Shown: in pieces, positions 34,530 to 45,303 of the stretch
How the letters are laid out: every line of letters begins with the position of its first letter
How positions within the stretch are numbered: position 1 is the first letter of the stretch
NCBI GenBank assembly: GCA_030144725.1
Contig: JASKMD010000012.1
Span: forward strand, 4,497,387 to 4,561,386
Source of the DNA: Haematococcus lacustris
Taxonomy: Eukaryota; Chlorophyta; Chlorophyceae; Chlamydomonadales; Haematococcaceae
DNA length: 64,000 nt
Direction: 5' to 3'
Translations under genes and position numbers: made by a program
The notes under the pieces: model-generated
Told to the model about the DNA's origin: nothing
Database searches by the model: none
What the model saw: the letters and a program-made list of their open reading frames with translations, nothing else

Positions 34530-34843
34530 CTAAGCGTTGCAATGGCCCTCCTGCTCCATCACATCAAAGCATATGGAGAGGGCTGGATGGACGAGGATAG
34601 GATGGACGATGTCGTCACATACTCCTGCTCCTGCTCCAGGCAGCATGTCCGAAGGTCTCTCCTTCGACGACATCGAGAGGGCTGATAATTGCCTTAAGAA
34701 TAGGTCGGAGCAGCAGAACAAGGAAGCCGTTGCAGCTCAGGTTGCACATGTGGCAAGGTTCAGCCAGGACATTGCGTCATTTCCGCAGTCGTAGGCATGC
34801 GCTGTGGGCAGCTGCTGTCCAGTAGCCAGCTGCCTTCAAGCAG

Positions 34844-35544
34844 TCAATCAGCTTGCGCATGCTCAGCGGCAGCGGCATGCTCAGCGGCATGGCTTTCCAG
34901 GTGGACAGACCCAAGGCAGCAATGGAATGCTGACCCTGGCTGGACTGACTGTGGCGGAGGAGGGGGGAAGCTGCTGCTGGCGCATACGGCTGGGTAGTTT
35001 GGTGACGCGGAGCAGCCAACAGCCTTGCTGGCAGCCTCTGGACCCTGGATGGGAGGAGTGGAGGGGGAGGCAGAGGCTGATCCCTTGGAGGAGGGTAGGA
35101 ATGGAGTGCTGGGAGGTGGTGGTGTGAGGAGGGAGTGTGGCTGGGGTTGGAGATAAGGAGTTGGATGGGGCTGGGTGGCGCATGGGCAGTGCAAACTGCA
35201 TGATGATGCCCAGGTTGTCCCCCTTGCTATCAAAGCCGATAGCACCAGCGCCCGCTTGAGCACATAGGCCTGCAACAAGGAGAACGATCGCTTGATGGTA
35301 GTAAGCTGATTTAGGTAGCGGTAAGCTTGCAGAGTGGGGATGAGCTTCTATGGTACTAGCTAGGCTGTCGTTGTAACTCATTAAACACAGAAAGACACAC
35401 CTGCAGGCCAACCATCTCCTCAGCCGCAGCCAACCGGTGTCTCACGTTGTGTTGCTGAAGCTCCTCAATCTGGGCAAGGCTAGCTGCAACCCGAGCTGCC
35501 ATAGTCGCCGATCCTTTCTTGCTACGCTGACTGCGTCGGCCCAT
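34844..35544 (-). CDS. Possible small coiled-coil gene (two exons, uncertain)
   Basis: Exon 1 (35544-35401, 48 codons) begins MGRRSQRSKKGSATM and has a helical stretch (ASLAQIEELQQHNVRHRL). It ends at a good donor (CTGCAG/GTGTGT). An acceptor at 35270 allows an in-phase second exon starting AYVLKRALVLSALIA. After about 30 residues that frame becomes Pro/Ser-rich and stops at 34844. No family is recognised. Further exons could replace the low-complexity tail. Confidence 0.3.
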
Positions 35545-35843
35545 CGCTAATTATGGCCGCCAGTCTGCATCATTTGCGCCGCTGATGGACGCTGGTGGTA
35601 GCTTGGAGGAACCAGAACAATCTCATCTACTTTCGCAGCCTGGTGAGAGCGAGATGATCGGGTACTTTAGACATGAGCATGCTAGGTATGACTGGGCGTA
35701 TGTATGGGTGATAATCTTAAGGATAACGCTATCAAAGTAGATGAAGTTCGTGGGGCACACCGCTTGCACCTCTACATGAGGTCAGCACAGCGTTTGATGC
35801 ACTTCCTGCCCAGAAATGAGGTTTCAACTAACTGTAATTGCAT
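35545..35843. other. No feature seen
   Basis: Short sequence upstream of the small minus-strand gene. It probably contains that gene's promoter if the gene is real. Confidence 0.3.
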
Positions 35844-37628
35844 CCCTAACATAACAAAGTACTGAACTCCTCGCAAAGGGGATGTGCGCGAGGGCACGAC
35901 CGTGCCATTGTTACAAATGTAAAGAGACGAACAAGTATATGCAAGTGTTGAGCGACTAAGCTGTAACTAGATGCATAGCAATGCAGAACACCACCATACC
36001 TGCGCGAGGGCACGACCGTGCCGTCGTGCCTCACGCAGGCGCCTGCTTAAATCCTACTGGGTCACACATAGCACACTACCCGTGACGAATAGGATAGCCA
36101 TACCTCATGCAAAGTCATGCTAACTCAGCAAACCATGCGTGTCTATGCTGTTTTTGTGCTATAATGTACATGTGCGTGTGTGTAGTGTACATATGCATGC
36201 AGTCATGCTCAAATGCTCAAGTGAAAGCAAAACGCAATGCTGGCAGGTTCTGCCAGCAACTAGTAGACACATCACCACACATGTCATGCCAATCATGCTT
36301 CATCCAATGTGCATTGTTCAGCCCACCCCCATGCCACGAACGCATGCCTCAAACAGCTGAGCTGACAAAGGCTTGGTGAGGGCATCTACCACCATCTCAG
36401 CAGCGGGACAGTGCGAGAACATCACCTCACCCCTCACCATGCGCTCCCGTGAGATGTGATGAGCTACAGCTATGTGCCTGCTGCGGTGTGACTCCACGGG
36501 GTTCTTGATGAGTGCCACAGCCCCTTGGTTGTCACACAGAATGGGGATTGGGTCACAGTCGGCTTCCAGCTCATGCAGCAGCTTGCGTAAGAATAGCGCC
36601 TCCTTGGTGCCAGCTGCTGCTGCTTGGTACTCTGCTTCTGTAGTTGATGCTGCCACTGTAGTTTGCAGCTTGCTGCGCCATGTGACAGCAGCGCCATTGA
36701 ACACAAAGACGCTGCCGGTGGTGCTGCGCATGCTGTCAGGATCCCCCGCATAATCTGCATCCACATACCCTTGCAACTGGGAACTGCTGCTGCGGCTGTA
36801 CACCAGACCCATCTTGGCGGTGCGCTTGAGGTAGCGTAGCAGGCCAAAGGCCACCTGCTGATGTTGCTGTGTGGGTGCCTGCATGAAACGGGAAAGCTGC
36901 CCCACTGCAAAGGCAATGTCAGGTCGAGTGCATGTGGAGGCATAGAGTAACGCCCCCACTAGCTCCCGGTAGCGGTGTGCGCTGCTGCTGTCCAACGGGC
37001 TGCCCTCCTTGACCAAGCGTGTGCCTGGGGTCATGGGCAACACCCTGCCGTTTGCAGCTGTCATGCGGAACCTGTCATACTGACATACTGCTGCTGATTC
37101 AGCTTGAGTATGCCAGCCTCCAGGTCACGCGTGATGCGCATACCTAGGAAGCTGGCCGCTGGGCCGAGATCATGCAGGCTGAAGACCTGCTGCAGCTGTT
37201 GCTTGACGGCTGCGATGGTTGTGCTGCTGGGAGAGGCAAGGATTATGTCATCAACATACACCATGAGGTGCACCACAGGCTGCTTGCTGCTGCGCAGGCT
37301 GAATAGGCAGGGGTCTGCTGCTGAGGCTGTGAAGCCAATCAGACCCAGCTGTTGAGTCAGATGCTGGTACCAGGCCCGTGGGGCCTGGAGTAGGCCATAC
37401 ACGGCCTTGTCCAGCTGGCACACCAACCCCTGGCCTGTCTCAAAGCCTGGAGGCTGCTGGCACACCAGCCTGCCCTCGTCTACTGGGGCGTTGAGGAAAG
37501 CTGTCTCTACATCCAGCTGCTGCAGTTCCCAGCCCCTAGCTGCTGCCACACTGAGCAACACCCGCTGAGTGCCCTGCGTGACAACCGGGGCGAAGCTGTC
37601 GTCAAAGTGTGTGGGTTGGAGCTACTAG
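35844..37628 (-). mobile_element. Copia-type LTR retrotransposon fragment
   Basis: It carries the RT and RNase H part of a Ty1/Copia pol on the minus strand, cut at its 5' side in the middle of pol. The bounding words (CGCAAAGGGGATGTG on one side, GTGTGGGTTGGAGCTACTAG on the other) occur fused together at 34162-34224. A 22-bp word (CGCGAGGGCACGACCGTGCC) occurs at about 35886 and again at about 36003, which may be what is left of LTR structure. No intact LTR pair was found. Confidence 0.8.
36318..37606 (-). pseudogene. Copia reverse transcriptase and RNase H, frameshifted
   Basis: The minus strand opens with FDDSFAPVV, then LDVETAFLNAPVDEG (RT motif A region), KAVYGLLQAPRAWY and LMVYVDDIIL (catalytic YVDD). 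A one-base shift lies near 37065-37080. The next frame continues GTRLVKEGSPLD, RPDIAFAVGQLSRFM and YVDADYAGDPDS (RNase H), then ASTTEAEYQAAA and LCDNQGAVALIKNP, ending at 36318. Gag, protease and integrase are absent. Not functional. Confidence 0.92.
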
Positions 37629-37861
37629 GGGAGCTCTAGCTACAGGCGCACACTCCAGAAGGCTGAGCTGAAGTGGGCACTAGGCACACAATTAGTAGCC
37701 TTTACAACAGCGATCTCGCAGCCTGTGTTTGATTACAACTCATGAGTTGCATGAGCGCCGTAGGGATTAAAACGTGTAGGGCTAACGTATTAGCTAATAA
37801 ACACAAAATGCAAGAACACAAAATAAAAGCCACACGAACCGATCACAAACTTTGTTAACCG

Positions 37862-39354
37862 ATGGTCGCCGCGGACGATGTAGGAGCTCTCCGAAGCCGG
37901 CTGATCGCGCTCGACATTCGCAAACATGGGCTTGAGAAGGAGATTGAAATGCTCAGCACCAGGCTCAAGTCGGGCCCCGGCGCTCCCGGACTCCATTCCA
38001 GTCTTGTTGATCGTGAGGTGCGTTGATTTGAGCTTCAACTCTTGCGGTACCCATGAGGACCCCTGCCCGTTCATCTCATTATCTCTCTGCCCTGCTTCCT
38101 CCGCACTGTCACCCTGCTTGATGGCTCCTGCCCCAACGTACCCACCACCTGCGCACCTCCCGGCAGCACCTCTGGACCCAATGCTGCTGCTTAAGCAAGT
38201 TGCAAACACATCGCAGCCTGGTTGCACTCTTCCGGCGCTCATGCCAGCTCAGCATCAGCTGGGGAAGTGAAAGCTCCTCATTCAAGCATTGGTATCAATC
38301 CTCATTCAAGCATTGGTATCGCAGCGCAGGGGTTTCCAAGGGCTGATGTCGACATTGCCGCTGTTCGCTCAGATCGGCAACGTGTCATTTGCCTTACAAA
38401 CGATCACAAAGCGCTCATGAAAGAGGTGCGAGCACTGTCTACATGTACACACGGGATGCTTGCTTGATCTGCGGAACTCCTACGTGCTTGGCATGTCTTC
38501 ACCATGTGATTTCATGTCTTCATACCGACGTAGCAAAGTGTGTGCATGTCACCCACGTGCCTGCCTGCTTGCCTGCTAGGTGGACGCGGCGCTGGTCGCC
38601 CTGCACGCTGCCATCAGAGAGGAGCGGCAGCAGGCTGCTCTCCACACCTCCAGCCCGGCGCCTCCAGCCCCACCCCAGCCACAGTCGCCGCAGCGCAGCC
38701 TGGCGGATGGCCCGCAACAGCAGCCCCCAGGCGCCCCCGCCTTTGCAGAGGTTGATGAGATCACGGAGGGGTCCCCTGCCCATGCAGGGGGGCTGAGGCT
38801 GGGGGACCGGGTGTGCGCCTTTGCAGGGGTGACCACAGGCCCAGCTGTGCTGCAGCGGGTGGCGGAGGTGAGGTCCGGGCCCTGGTGCAGGGCTAGTAAG
38901 GGTGAGCTGGGTAATGAGGCATGCCAGGAGGGAGTAGCTCTCGCACCTGCCATGCTGTCCTTGAAGCCCATGATAGGGTGGGGGTCTCACCCGGATCAGG
39001 GGACAGGGGCTGGGCCATGCCTCGTCACTGCCAGACCAAGCTGCCAGGGCACAGCTACTACAGCTTGCTGGGAGCATTGTTCTGCAAAGGGTGGTGGGGT
39101 GGCTCAAACCATCGCAGGTGTTGCGTCTTTGTTGTGATGGAGATGGAGCTGAGAACATGTCAGTATGCTGATGCGAGCCTGCTCCTTGCCTGCTCCTTGC
39201 TGCCCAGGCCCTGGCTGCATCGGAGGGCAAGGTGCTGCAAGTGGACATTCTGCGGGCGCAGCCGGCCATGACAGTGAGCCTGACACCGCGGAAGTGGGAG
39301 GGCAGAGGCCTGCTGGGCTGCCACTTCAAGTTGCTAGGAATGGGAGATGTTTGA
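37862..39354 (+). CDS. PSMD9: 26S proteasome assembly chaperone PSMD9/Nas2 (PDZ protein)
   Basis: Assembly chaperone of the proteasome base that binds the C-terminus of an ATPase subunit. Four exons, all phase 0: 37862-38017, 38330-38425, 38580-38867, 39208-39354, giving 687 nt (228 aa). The N-terminal helical part has RLIALDIRKHGLEKEIEML. Exon 2 has the family signature GFPRADVDIAAVRSDRQR and ICLTNDHKALMKE. Exon 3 has a Pro/Ser/Gln linker, then the PDZ core AEVDEITEGSPAHAGG and LRLGDRVCAF. Exon 4 ends with SLTPRKWEGRGLLGCHF. Exons 3-4 and the 3' flank are duplicated at 59.3-60.6 kb. Confidence 0.93.
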
Positions 39355-39685
39355 AACCTACTCCCAATCCATGCCTTAGCAAGACATGACAGGACTCATG
39401 GCAACTGGCTATACATCTGCAGTTCAGGATACTAAGTATATAAAATGACGTAGTTGAGTGCAACATCAAACATTGCAAGTTTCCATGCAGACATTTCTAA
39501 ACGGTTGTCTGCCAGCAGCAGTCGGCGCATCCGACTGGCGGTTATATTTCCACCAGCAGTCAGTGCATTTCACCACGCATGCTGGCATCAATAAAAACAA
39601 TGATCTTGCTGTTGCTGTCTTAGCCGTGCGTAGTCTGTGCAAAAGAGGTGGTTACGAGCATGGAGCAACAGTGGGAGGGAGCGAA

Positions 39686-39775
39686 GGAAGAGGGAGAGTT
39701 CTGTTATGCATGAAGGAAGAGGGAGAGCTCTGTTATGCATGAAGGAAGAGGGGGAGCTCTGTTATGCATCACATG
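39686..39775. repeat. 29-bp tandem repeat downstream of PSMD9
   Basis: Three copies of a unit containing GAAGGAAGAGGGAGAG and CTCTGTTATGCAT. It begins exactly where similarity with the duplicated segment at 60598 ends. Confidence 0.88.
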
Positions 39776-39897
39776 CACTTGTAGGGTTGCACGCAATGTG
39801 CCTGTCAGTTACCACATTGAATGAAGCTGTGCAAAGTATGCCTGAGGTAGGACAAGACATGGTAGTGGCAAAGTGGCATGTGCTTGCGTGTTGACAC

Positions 39898-40545
39898 TCG
39901 GGGAGGGTGGGGTGCTGACGCGGTGCCGCGAGCCTGCTGCACGGTGGTGTGCCGACTCAGGGGCACAAACCAGGGTGCTCGTGGACGAGTTCCGCAACAA
40001 CTGGGTCAGCTCAGCAACGAGTGGCCAGCAGCCCTGTGAGTAGAAACCCACCAGGCATGCAGGCTGGCAGTCCCCAGCAAGGCAGGTGGGCCATCGCCTG
40101 CTGCGCCCAGCATGGAGTCAGCAGCGTGATAGGTCAGTGTGGGGCCCAATGTGGTGCCTGGTAGTGGCCCACCGCATCCTGCCACAGCCTTCATGCAACC
40201 ATGCAGCCACACAGCCGAGCGGACCAAGGTTGAGCAGGCCGTAGAGGTTACCCAGCCCACCGAGGGCACAGGCCAAGACAAGGGCAAGGCTGCCAAAGCC
40301 AAACTAGCACCACAGCTAGGCAGGTGGGTGGACAGGGACTGCATTGCAGCGTTGAACATGCAGCGCATTGGGGATAGCAGTTAGACCTGTCTTGGTTGGA
40401 CCTGACTAAGTGGCCGGAGCTGCCAGCCAAGGGCAAGGAGTACCCTTGCCTGAGCTATAAGCGGCTGCGAGACCCGGCCCATCAGCTTACATCAGCGCAT
40501 GCTTGTCGTGCCAACTCTAGGCTATAGCCTTGTCACAGGGGTTAG
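39898..40545 (+). pseudogene. TnpB/Fanzor-like relic, subfamily 2, heavily decayed
   Basis: Fragments in several frames match the longer copy at 28150-29050: GWGADAVPRACC-like sequence near 39910, a damaged VDEFRNN region near 39980, then ERTKVEQAVEVTQP and GRWVDRDCIAALNMQRIGD (40321-40380), a stop, AKGKEYPCL-like sequence and the shared 3' tail to about 40545. Multiple stops and shifts. Confidence 0.6.
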
Positions 40546-40814
40546 GCAATAGTGTAGGTGGAAGGTGCCTATGCCATGTGCATGGAAACATAACTCCATG
40601 TAGACAAAACACCACCCCTGGTGTACTAGGACCTTACTATGCATTTGTGTTGTATTTGTTGGTCGTTAAGCTGCTGAGAGCTGATGATGGGTCTCCGCCA
40701 CTTGAGTTGCCAGTCACTAGGCTCCTTGGTGCAAATCCGTCCACGCAATTTGTCTTCCAGCTTGCGGGAAGGCGGACACACCTCCTCGCCCTACTGCCCT
40801 AGGCCGCGCTTACG
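40546..40814. other. Downstream of RING gene, no feature
   Basis: Probably the 3' untranslated region of the minus-strand RING gene plus residual 3' tail of the relic. No coding signal. Confidence 0.3.
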
Positions 40815-43274
40815 CTACTGCCGCACCTTGGAGACCTGGCCCGTGGGCCGCACCTCCTCCAGCTCGACCACCTACGTGTGAGGCAGCCGCATAGGATTTG
40901 AATGTCCAGGGTCGCGATGTGTGCAGTGTTGCAGTTACTTCATTGCCGAACCTTTATATACTGTTGCTGGTAACGATGAAAGGCGATCAGAAGGAAAGCA
41001 TACGACAAGGCGCGGCACTTTTAGTGGCAGCATGGGTTGCTTATTGGCGGGTCAAGAGGGACAGCCCTTGCCACTCGCCCCTTCTTGACTACACACACCT
41101 CCTGCCCTGCCTGCACACATGCCTGGCTGTGCTTCCTCCCTGAGCCTCCTCCCGAGTCTCAGTGCTGGCCCCCTCTGACTGCCCCACTGAAGCACTGCCC
41201 CAGCCGCAGCGCGGCAAGTTAGACAAGCATGCAACGGGCGGCGCTGCCTCAAGGCCAGGGCCAGGCCTCGCACCTATCCCCTTGCCCTGACGCACTATTG
41301 CGCCCCTCCCCCGCCTCCCCTCCCCCTCCCCCAGCTGTCCGCCGTCTCACCTGTTCTATGTGCTGCCTGCATGTGGGGCACTCGTTGGGTGGCCTGACGA
41401 AGATGCGGTAGGCGCAGGCCTTGCAGAAGCCGCCGTGGCCGCAGTCCAGGAAGACGCAGGAGGAGGGCTTGTCGTAGCAGATCACGCACAGCCCGTCATC
41501 AACACCCTCCTCAGGCACCACCTGCATGGCCAGGACGCCATCCCACAAAGCTCACGGTAGCTCACAAAAGGTCACAGCAGAGGTAGCTGCGTTAGGGGGC
41601 TTAGGAGTAGCAGCGGCAGCAGGGGCTATTGTAGCAATGACATGTGCAGTAGCAGGGGCAGTTGTGACGGCAACAGCAGCATCAGCTGCCGCAGCAGCAG
41701 GGGGAGCACTGACTTGGTTTGGTGTGGACAGCCCCAGCAGGCGCCCGTCAAACAGGCCGGTGAGGGTGCTAGTGGCCAGGCCCTGGGTGACACCCCCCAC
41801 CCCCAACCCCCCAGCCCCCATGCCCATAGTGGCTCGCATAGATCCGGGCCCCCTCTCCAAGCACTGAGGCCTTGCGCCCAGGGCGGCAGTCTGGGATTCA
41901 GCTCCACTGACCAGGCTGCTGCCCCAGGGTAGCGGTGCGCCCTGGTTGCTGTTCAGGAGGGAGGGGGAGGGGTGGTGCGGGGGGTGGGGGGTGGGGGCCA
42001 GCCAATAGCCAGTTCAGGGCCTGGGCCTGGGAGGGGGTGGAGGCCTGGGCACTTTGAGAGAGGGAGTGGAGGGGGGCAGGGGGGTGGGTGCTCAGACTCT
42101 GGCGGTCTGCGAGGGATGGGGCTGACCCAACAGCAGGCAGCAGGGGCTGGGTTGCTGTTGGTGAGCTCGGTGGCATTGGGATGTCTGGCTGTTGCTGGGG
42201 GGGGGGCAGCTGGCAGGTGCTGCTCTGGCCGCCATGCAGTAGAGGCAGGTTGGTCGACGTCGCAAGATGAGCCTGCCCCTGCCCTGCCCTGATAGGACCC
42301 TCCTCCTGGCCCTCAGATGCCTGGGGCGAGAGCCTTGCTCCTTGCTGGTCTCCTGGTCTTTCCTGCCCTTGCTGCTGCCCTTGAACACACTGCTGCCCTG
42401 GTGGTTGCAGCTGAGCATGACCTTCAGGCAGCCTCTGTAGGCCGCCTGGCTGCCCTGCCTGCTGTGTTCTTCCCCCCTCCCCTGGCTCTCCACCCTGCCC
42501 CTGCTGCCCCTGCTGCTGCCCCCCCTGCCCCTGCTGGTGCTCAAGAGCTCCTCCTTGGCTTGAGCCAGGACTGCCGGCATTGCCCGTGGGCCCCCTGCCA
42601 GCCAGCTGCTGCACTGTCGCTGCGCTGCTGCTGTTGGGGAGGCAGCGGTACAGGGTGGTGCCCACCCTCAACAGCACCTGCGGCTTGGCCTTCTCCGCCA
42701 TGCGCTGCTGCACTAGCAGGGCCACCTGCTCCTCTGCAAACAGGAAGGCACAGCAGCAGGGCATGGCCGCATCAGCAGGCACATGAAACAACAAAATATC
42801 ACACTCTTGTGGACAATGAGGGTGAGGCTGGCAAGGGGTGAGATGGTGGGTTGGTGGGAGGGGTAGGAGGGGTAGAGGGGAGGTAGGAGGAGGTGTAAGA
42901 GGTGGGAAACCTGACTTCGCCTCTCTCCCTCTCGCCTGTAACCAGTCTACCCCCTTCATTGCGCGCACCAAACCCACACTTCTCACACATCAGCCAGCAC
43001 ACAACCCAACCAACCGTGGACTGCACAGAGTTGAGCATTACGAGCCTTGAGGGCGTCACGCACCCTGCCGCTCACCACTCATGTCGTCCACCTGCTGCTG
43101 CGCTGCCTCCCTGTCTGGGTACATGCGGCGGGCGATGCCTTCATGTGCAGTCCACACGGCCCCGCTGGCCAGCAGCCGCAGGCGCAGCCGCTCCTTCCCC
43201 CTCAGGGCCCAGGCCATCACCCCCAGGCTGAAGGCCATGGTCAGCAGCGCCACGGCCATGGGGGTCAGCACGTC
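40815..43274 (-). CDS. Membrane protein with C-terminal RING finger (likely E3 ubiquitin ligase), 5' end not resolved
   Basis: Exons that chain well: 43274-43076 (hydrophobic helix MAVALLTMAFSLGVMAW, then a basic region and HEGIARRMYPDREAAQQQ); 42733 leftwards (EEQVALLVQQRMAEKAK, then a Gln/Gly/Pro-rich linker); 41948-41714 (ends GLFDGRLLGLSTPNQ); 41521-41351 (RING); 40871-40815 (ends VSKVRQ, stop). The RING is C3HC4-type: CVICYDKPSSCVFLDCGHGG, FCKACAY, then NECPTCRQ. The junction between the linker exon and 41948 is unresolved: the open frame reads on to a stop at 41898, and an internal intron is needed. Upstream exons probably lie beyond 43274; a candidate start is ATG at 43438 (MATGRLEFAASKGK), but its phase does not join. 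The layout is reminiscent of membrane-anchored RING ligases. Confidence 0.72.
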
Positions 43275-43621
43275 CTGCCACCACACACCACAGGTCAGGC
43301 TGGGTCTACACACAGGCTAGGTGGGGACAGGATTCATGGGGACAGTCTACACCACAGGTCAGGCTGAGTCTGGTAGTACTGAGTCTGCTCCTTAGGCTTT
43401 CCCTTGGAGGCCGCAAACTCCAACCTCCCCGTTGCCATAGTCCAGGGCTACATGTCTAGTCGAGGGACAGCACGCTTGCTAGGGACGCCTAATCCTCCTG
43501 TAAGGGGCTAGCCAGCAGCTTCAGGCGCGTTATCAAGTGCAACCGCTGTCAAAGGACAGCTGGCAAAGGACAGTGTGACAGCGGACACTGTGAATAGCGC
43601 AGTTTGCCGCGCGTCGGTCTC

Positions 43622-44206
43622 TTACTCGGCGCAGGCATACCATGTGACAATCTGATGCTGGGCTGGGCCCCTGTGATGGTGTGGTGGCAGGTCGGTGCTG
43701 GGGTGCATGTGCTTGCTATGAGGGGCATCCAACATTACCTGGGCTGCCATGAAGCTCTCCCACTTCTCTTGTGCCTCAGTTGATGCGTGGTGCTCCTTGC
43801 GAGTCATGACCCGTGTGTTGAAGAACACATAGGACATGATCCACATGCGCCCTAGCAGCAATCGAGAGCGCCGGTCGCTTCAAATGATTTTGAAGGCACT
43901 GAACAGGCGCTCAGTAGCAGCTGAGGTGGGGGGGATGCTGAGCACGCGCTGTGCCACAACTTGCAGGTGTGGCAGCTCTGAGCCATACCTGCGCCACCAG
44001 GCCACGGGGTCCGCTGTCAGGTCCGGTGCAAACCTGTCCATCTTGAGCCCCATGCCAACAGCGTACTCTGGCTCCAGCCAGGAGGCTAGGAGCTCTAGGC
44101 GCGCTGCATTGCCACTTGCATTGCAACTTGCATGCGGTGGGGTGGGACGGGGCGGGGCTGGGCTGGCTGGGCCCTCGTATGCATCATCCATCGCAATGAA
44201 TGCCAT
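43622..44206 (-). pseudogene. hAT transposase C-terminal (dimerisation) fragment
   Basis: The minus strand reads DPVAWWRRYGSELPHLQVVA, then RVLSIPPTSAATERLFSAF, the classic hATC dimerisation signature, then an in-frame TGA near 43880 where the copy at 57.3 kb has TGG (Trp). It continues RRSRLLLGRMWIMSYVFF and stops at 43622. Upstream domains are absent. Confidence 0.85.
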
Positions 44207-44597
44207 CGGGTATCGCAGTGACTCATATTTGACCCGCAGTTAGGTGACTTGTGCGTCCTGCGTCCACAACTTCGCAGTTTTGCCGTCGCGTGTACGGTTC
44301 AAGCGTGGAAACCACGGTATTGTACGGTCAACCGACGTACCTACGGCTGCCTACGGATACAAGTTGGTTGGGGTGCGTTTATAGGTGGTTTTTCCAATGC
44401 GGGGTAACTGGGTACCTACGTATACACGCCACTACGATTCTGGCCAACCTTACCAATATGTGTGCATGTGCTCACTAATATGCATGTGTGCACGCAAAAA
44501 CTGCCATCACAATTGACCGTGCAACAAATCGGATGGTTGACATGCCAACCACTGCAATGTCCCACTAGCTGGCAAAGATGTCCGCACCACGTTGAGC

Positions 44598-45188
44598 CTA
44601 CACAGAAAAAGGGCCGAGGTACTCCAACAATATGCGCCGCCTGCCGCTGTCATCTGCAGCGCCTGCTTGCTCTGCAAGACCATAGAACTGGAGGACAGCA
44701 TCCACCAGCTCAGATGGAGTCTGCTCCACGTCATGGAGAGAGACATATGACACGGGAGGATACGGTGGAACCCCATTCTCGTTGCGGAGCCACTCAAGAG
44801 GCTGGGTCCTGAGCGCATTGCGGTTGCTAGTGCGGATCAGCGTGTTGGTGTTGCCACGCAGTTCCGCCTGCATTGTTGTGAGCATTTGCTGTTGCATTGT
44901 GGCTGCATTGAACAAGAGAGCGTCCATCGCTTGGTTTTGAGCGCTGACAGTCTCCAGTCGAGCCTCAAGTCGAGCCGCTGCCGCCAGGTTTTCAGTGCTG
45001 ACAGTCTCCAGTCGAGCCTCAAGCCGAGTGACGGTCGCGGCCAGTCGAGCCATCACCTCACTTGGTGGAGGTGTCGTCGTGAAGGCAGCCATAATATTCT
45101 CTGCGGCTGCTGTGCATTCTTCCTGAGCTATCGCGCTGGCACGGTGACCCGCTGCCAGGCGAGCAAATGAGGGCCCCACGTTTAGCAT
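44598..45188 (-). CDS. Coiled-coil protein, likely mobile-element associated
   Basis: 196 codons. Residues 40-100 are coiled coil with a duplicated segment (LEARLETVSTEN and LEARLETVSAQN). The C-terminal 60 residues contain PLEWLRNENGVPPYPPVSY and ELVDAVLQFYGL. That pattern recalls small proteins with a Mug135-like C-terminal domain found in fungi and algae (recollection only). It lies between an hAT fragment and transposon T2. There are no introns. Confidence 0.5.
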   Translation of the reverse strand: MLNVGPSFARLAAGHRASAIAQEECTAAAENIMAAFTTTPPPSEVMARLAATVTRLEARLETVSTENLAAAARLEARLETVSAQNQAMDALLFNAATMQQQMLTTMQAELRGNTNTLIRTSNRNALRTQPLEWLRNENGVPPYPPVSYVSLHDVEQTPSELVDAVLQFYGLAEQAGAADDSGRRRILLEYLGPFSV

Positions 45189-45303
45189 GTGCTTGAAGGT
45201 GTACTCTGCAAAACTCCAGGCAGGTTAAGAACGTCTGGTCATTTACTTTAATATGGTATTTGTATACGGTTCAAACAACCGTACTTGGGTTTTGGGTCCA
45301 TGT

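Noticed and set aside
41898..41947. A stop after TATLGQQPGQWS as the natural end of the RING-gene linker exon
   Set aside because: Downstream exons in a compatible frame (ending GLSTPNQ, then the RING) indicate an intron instead; the exact donor remains unresolved.
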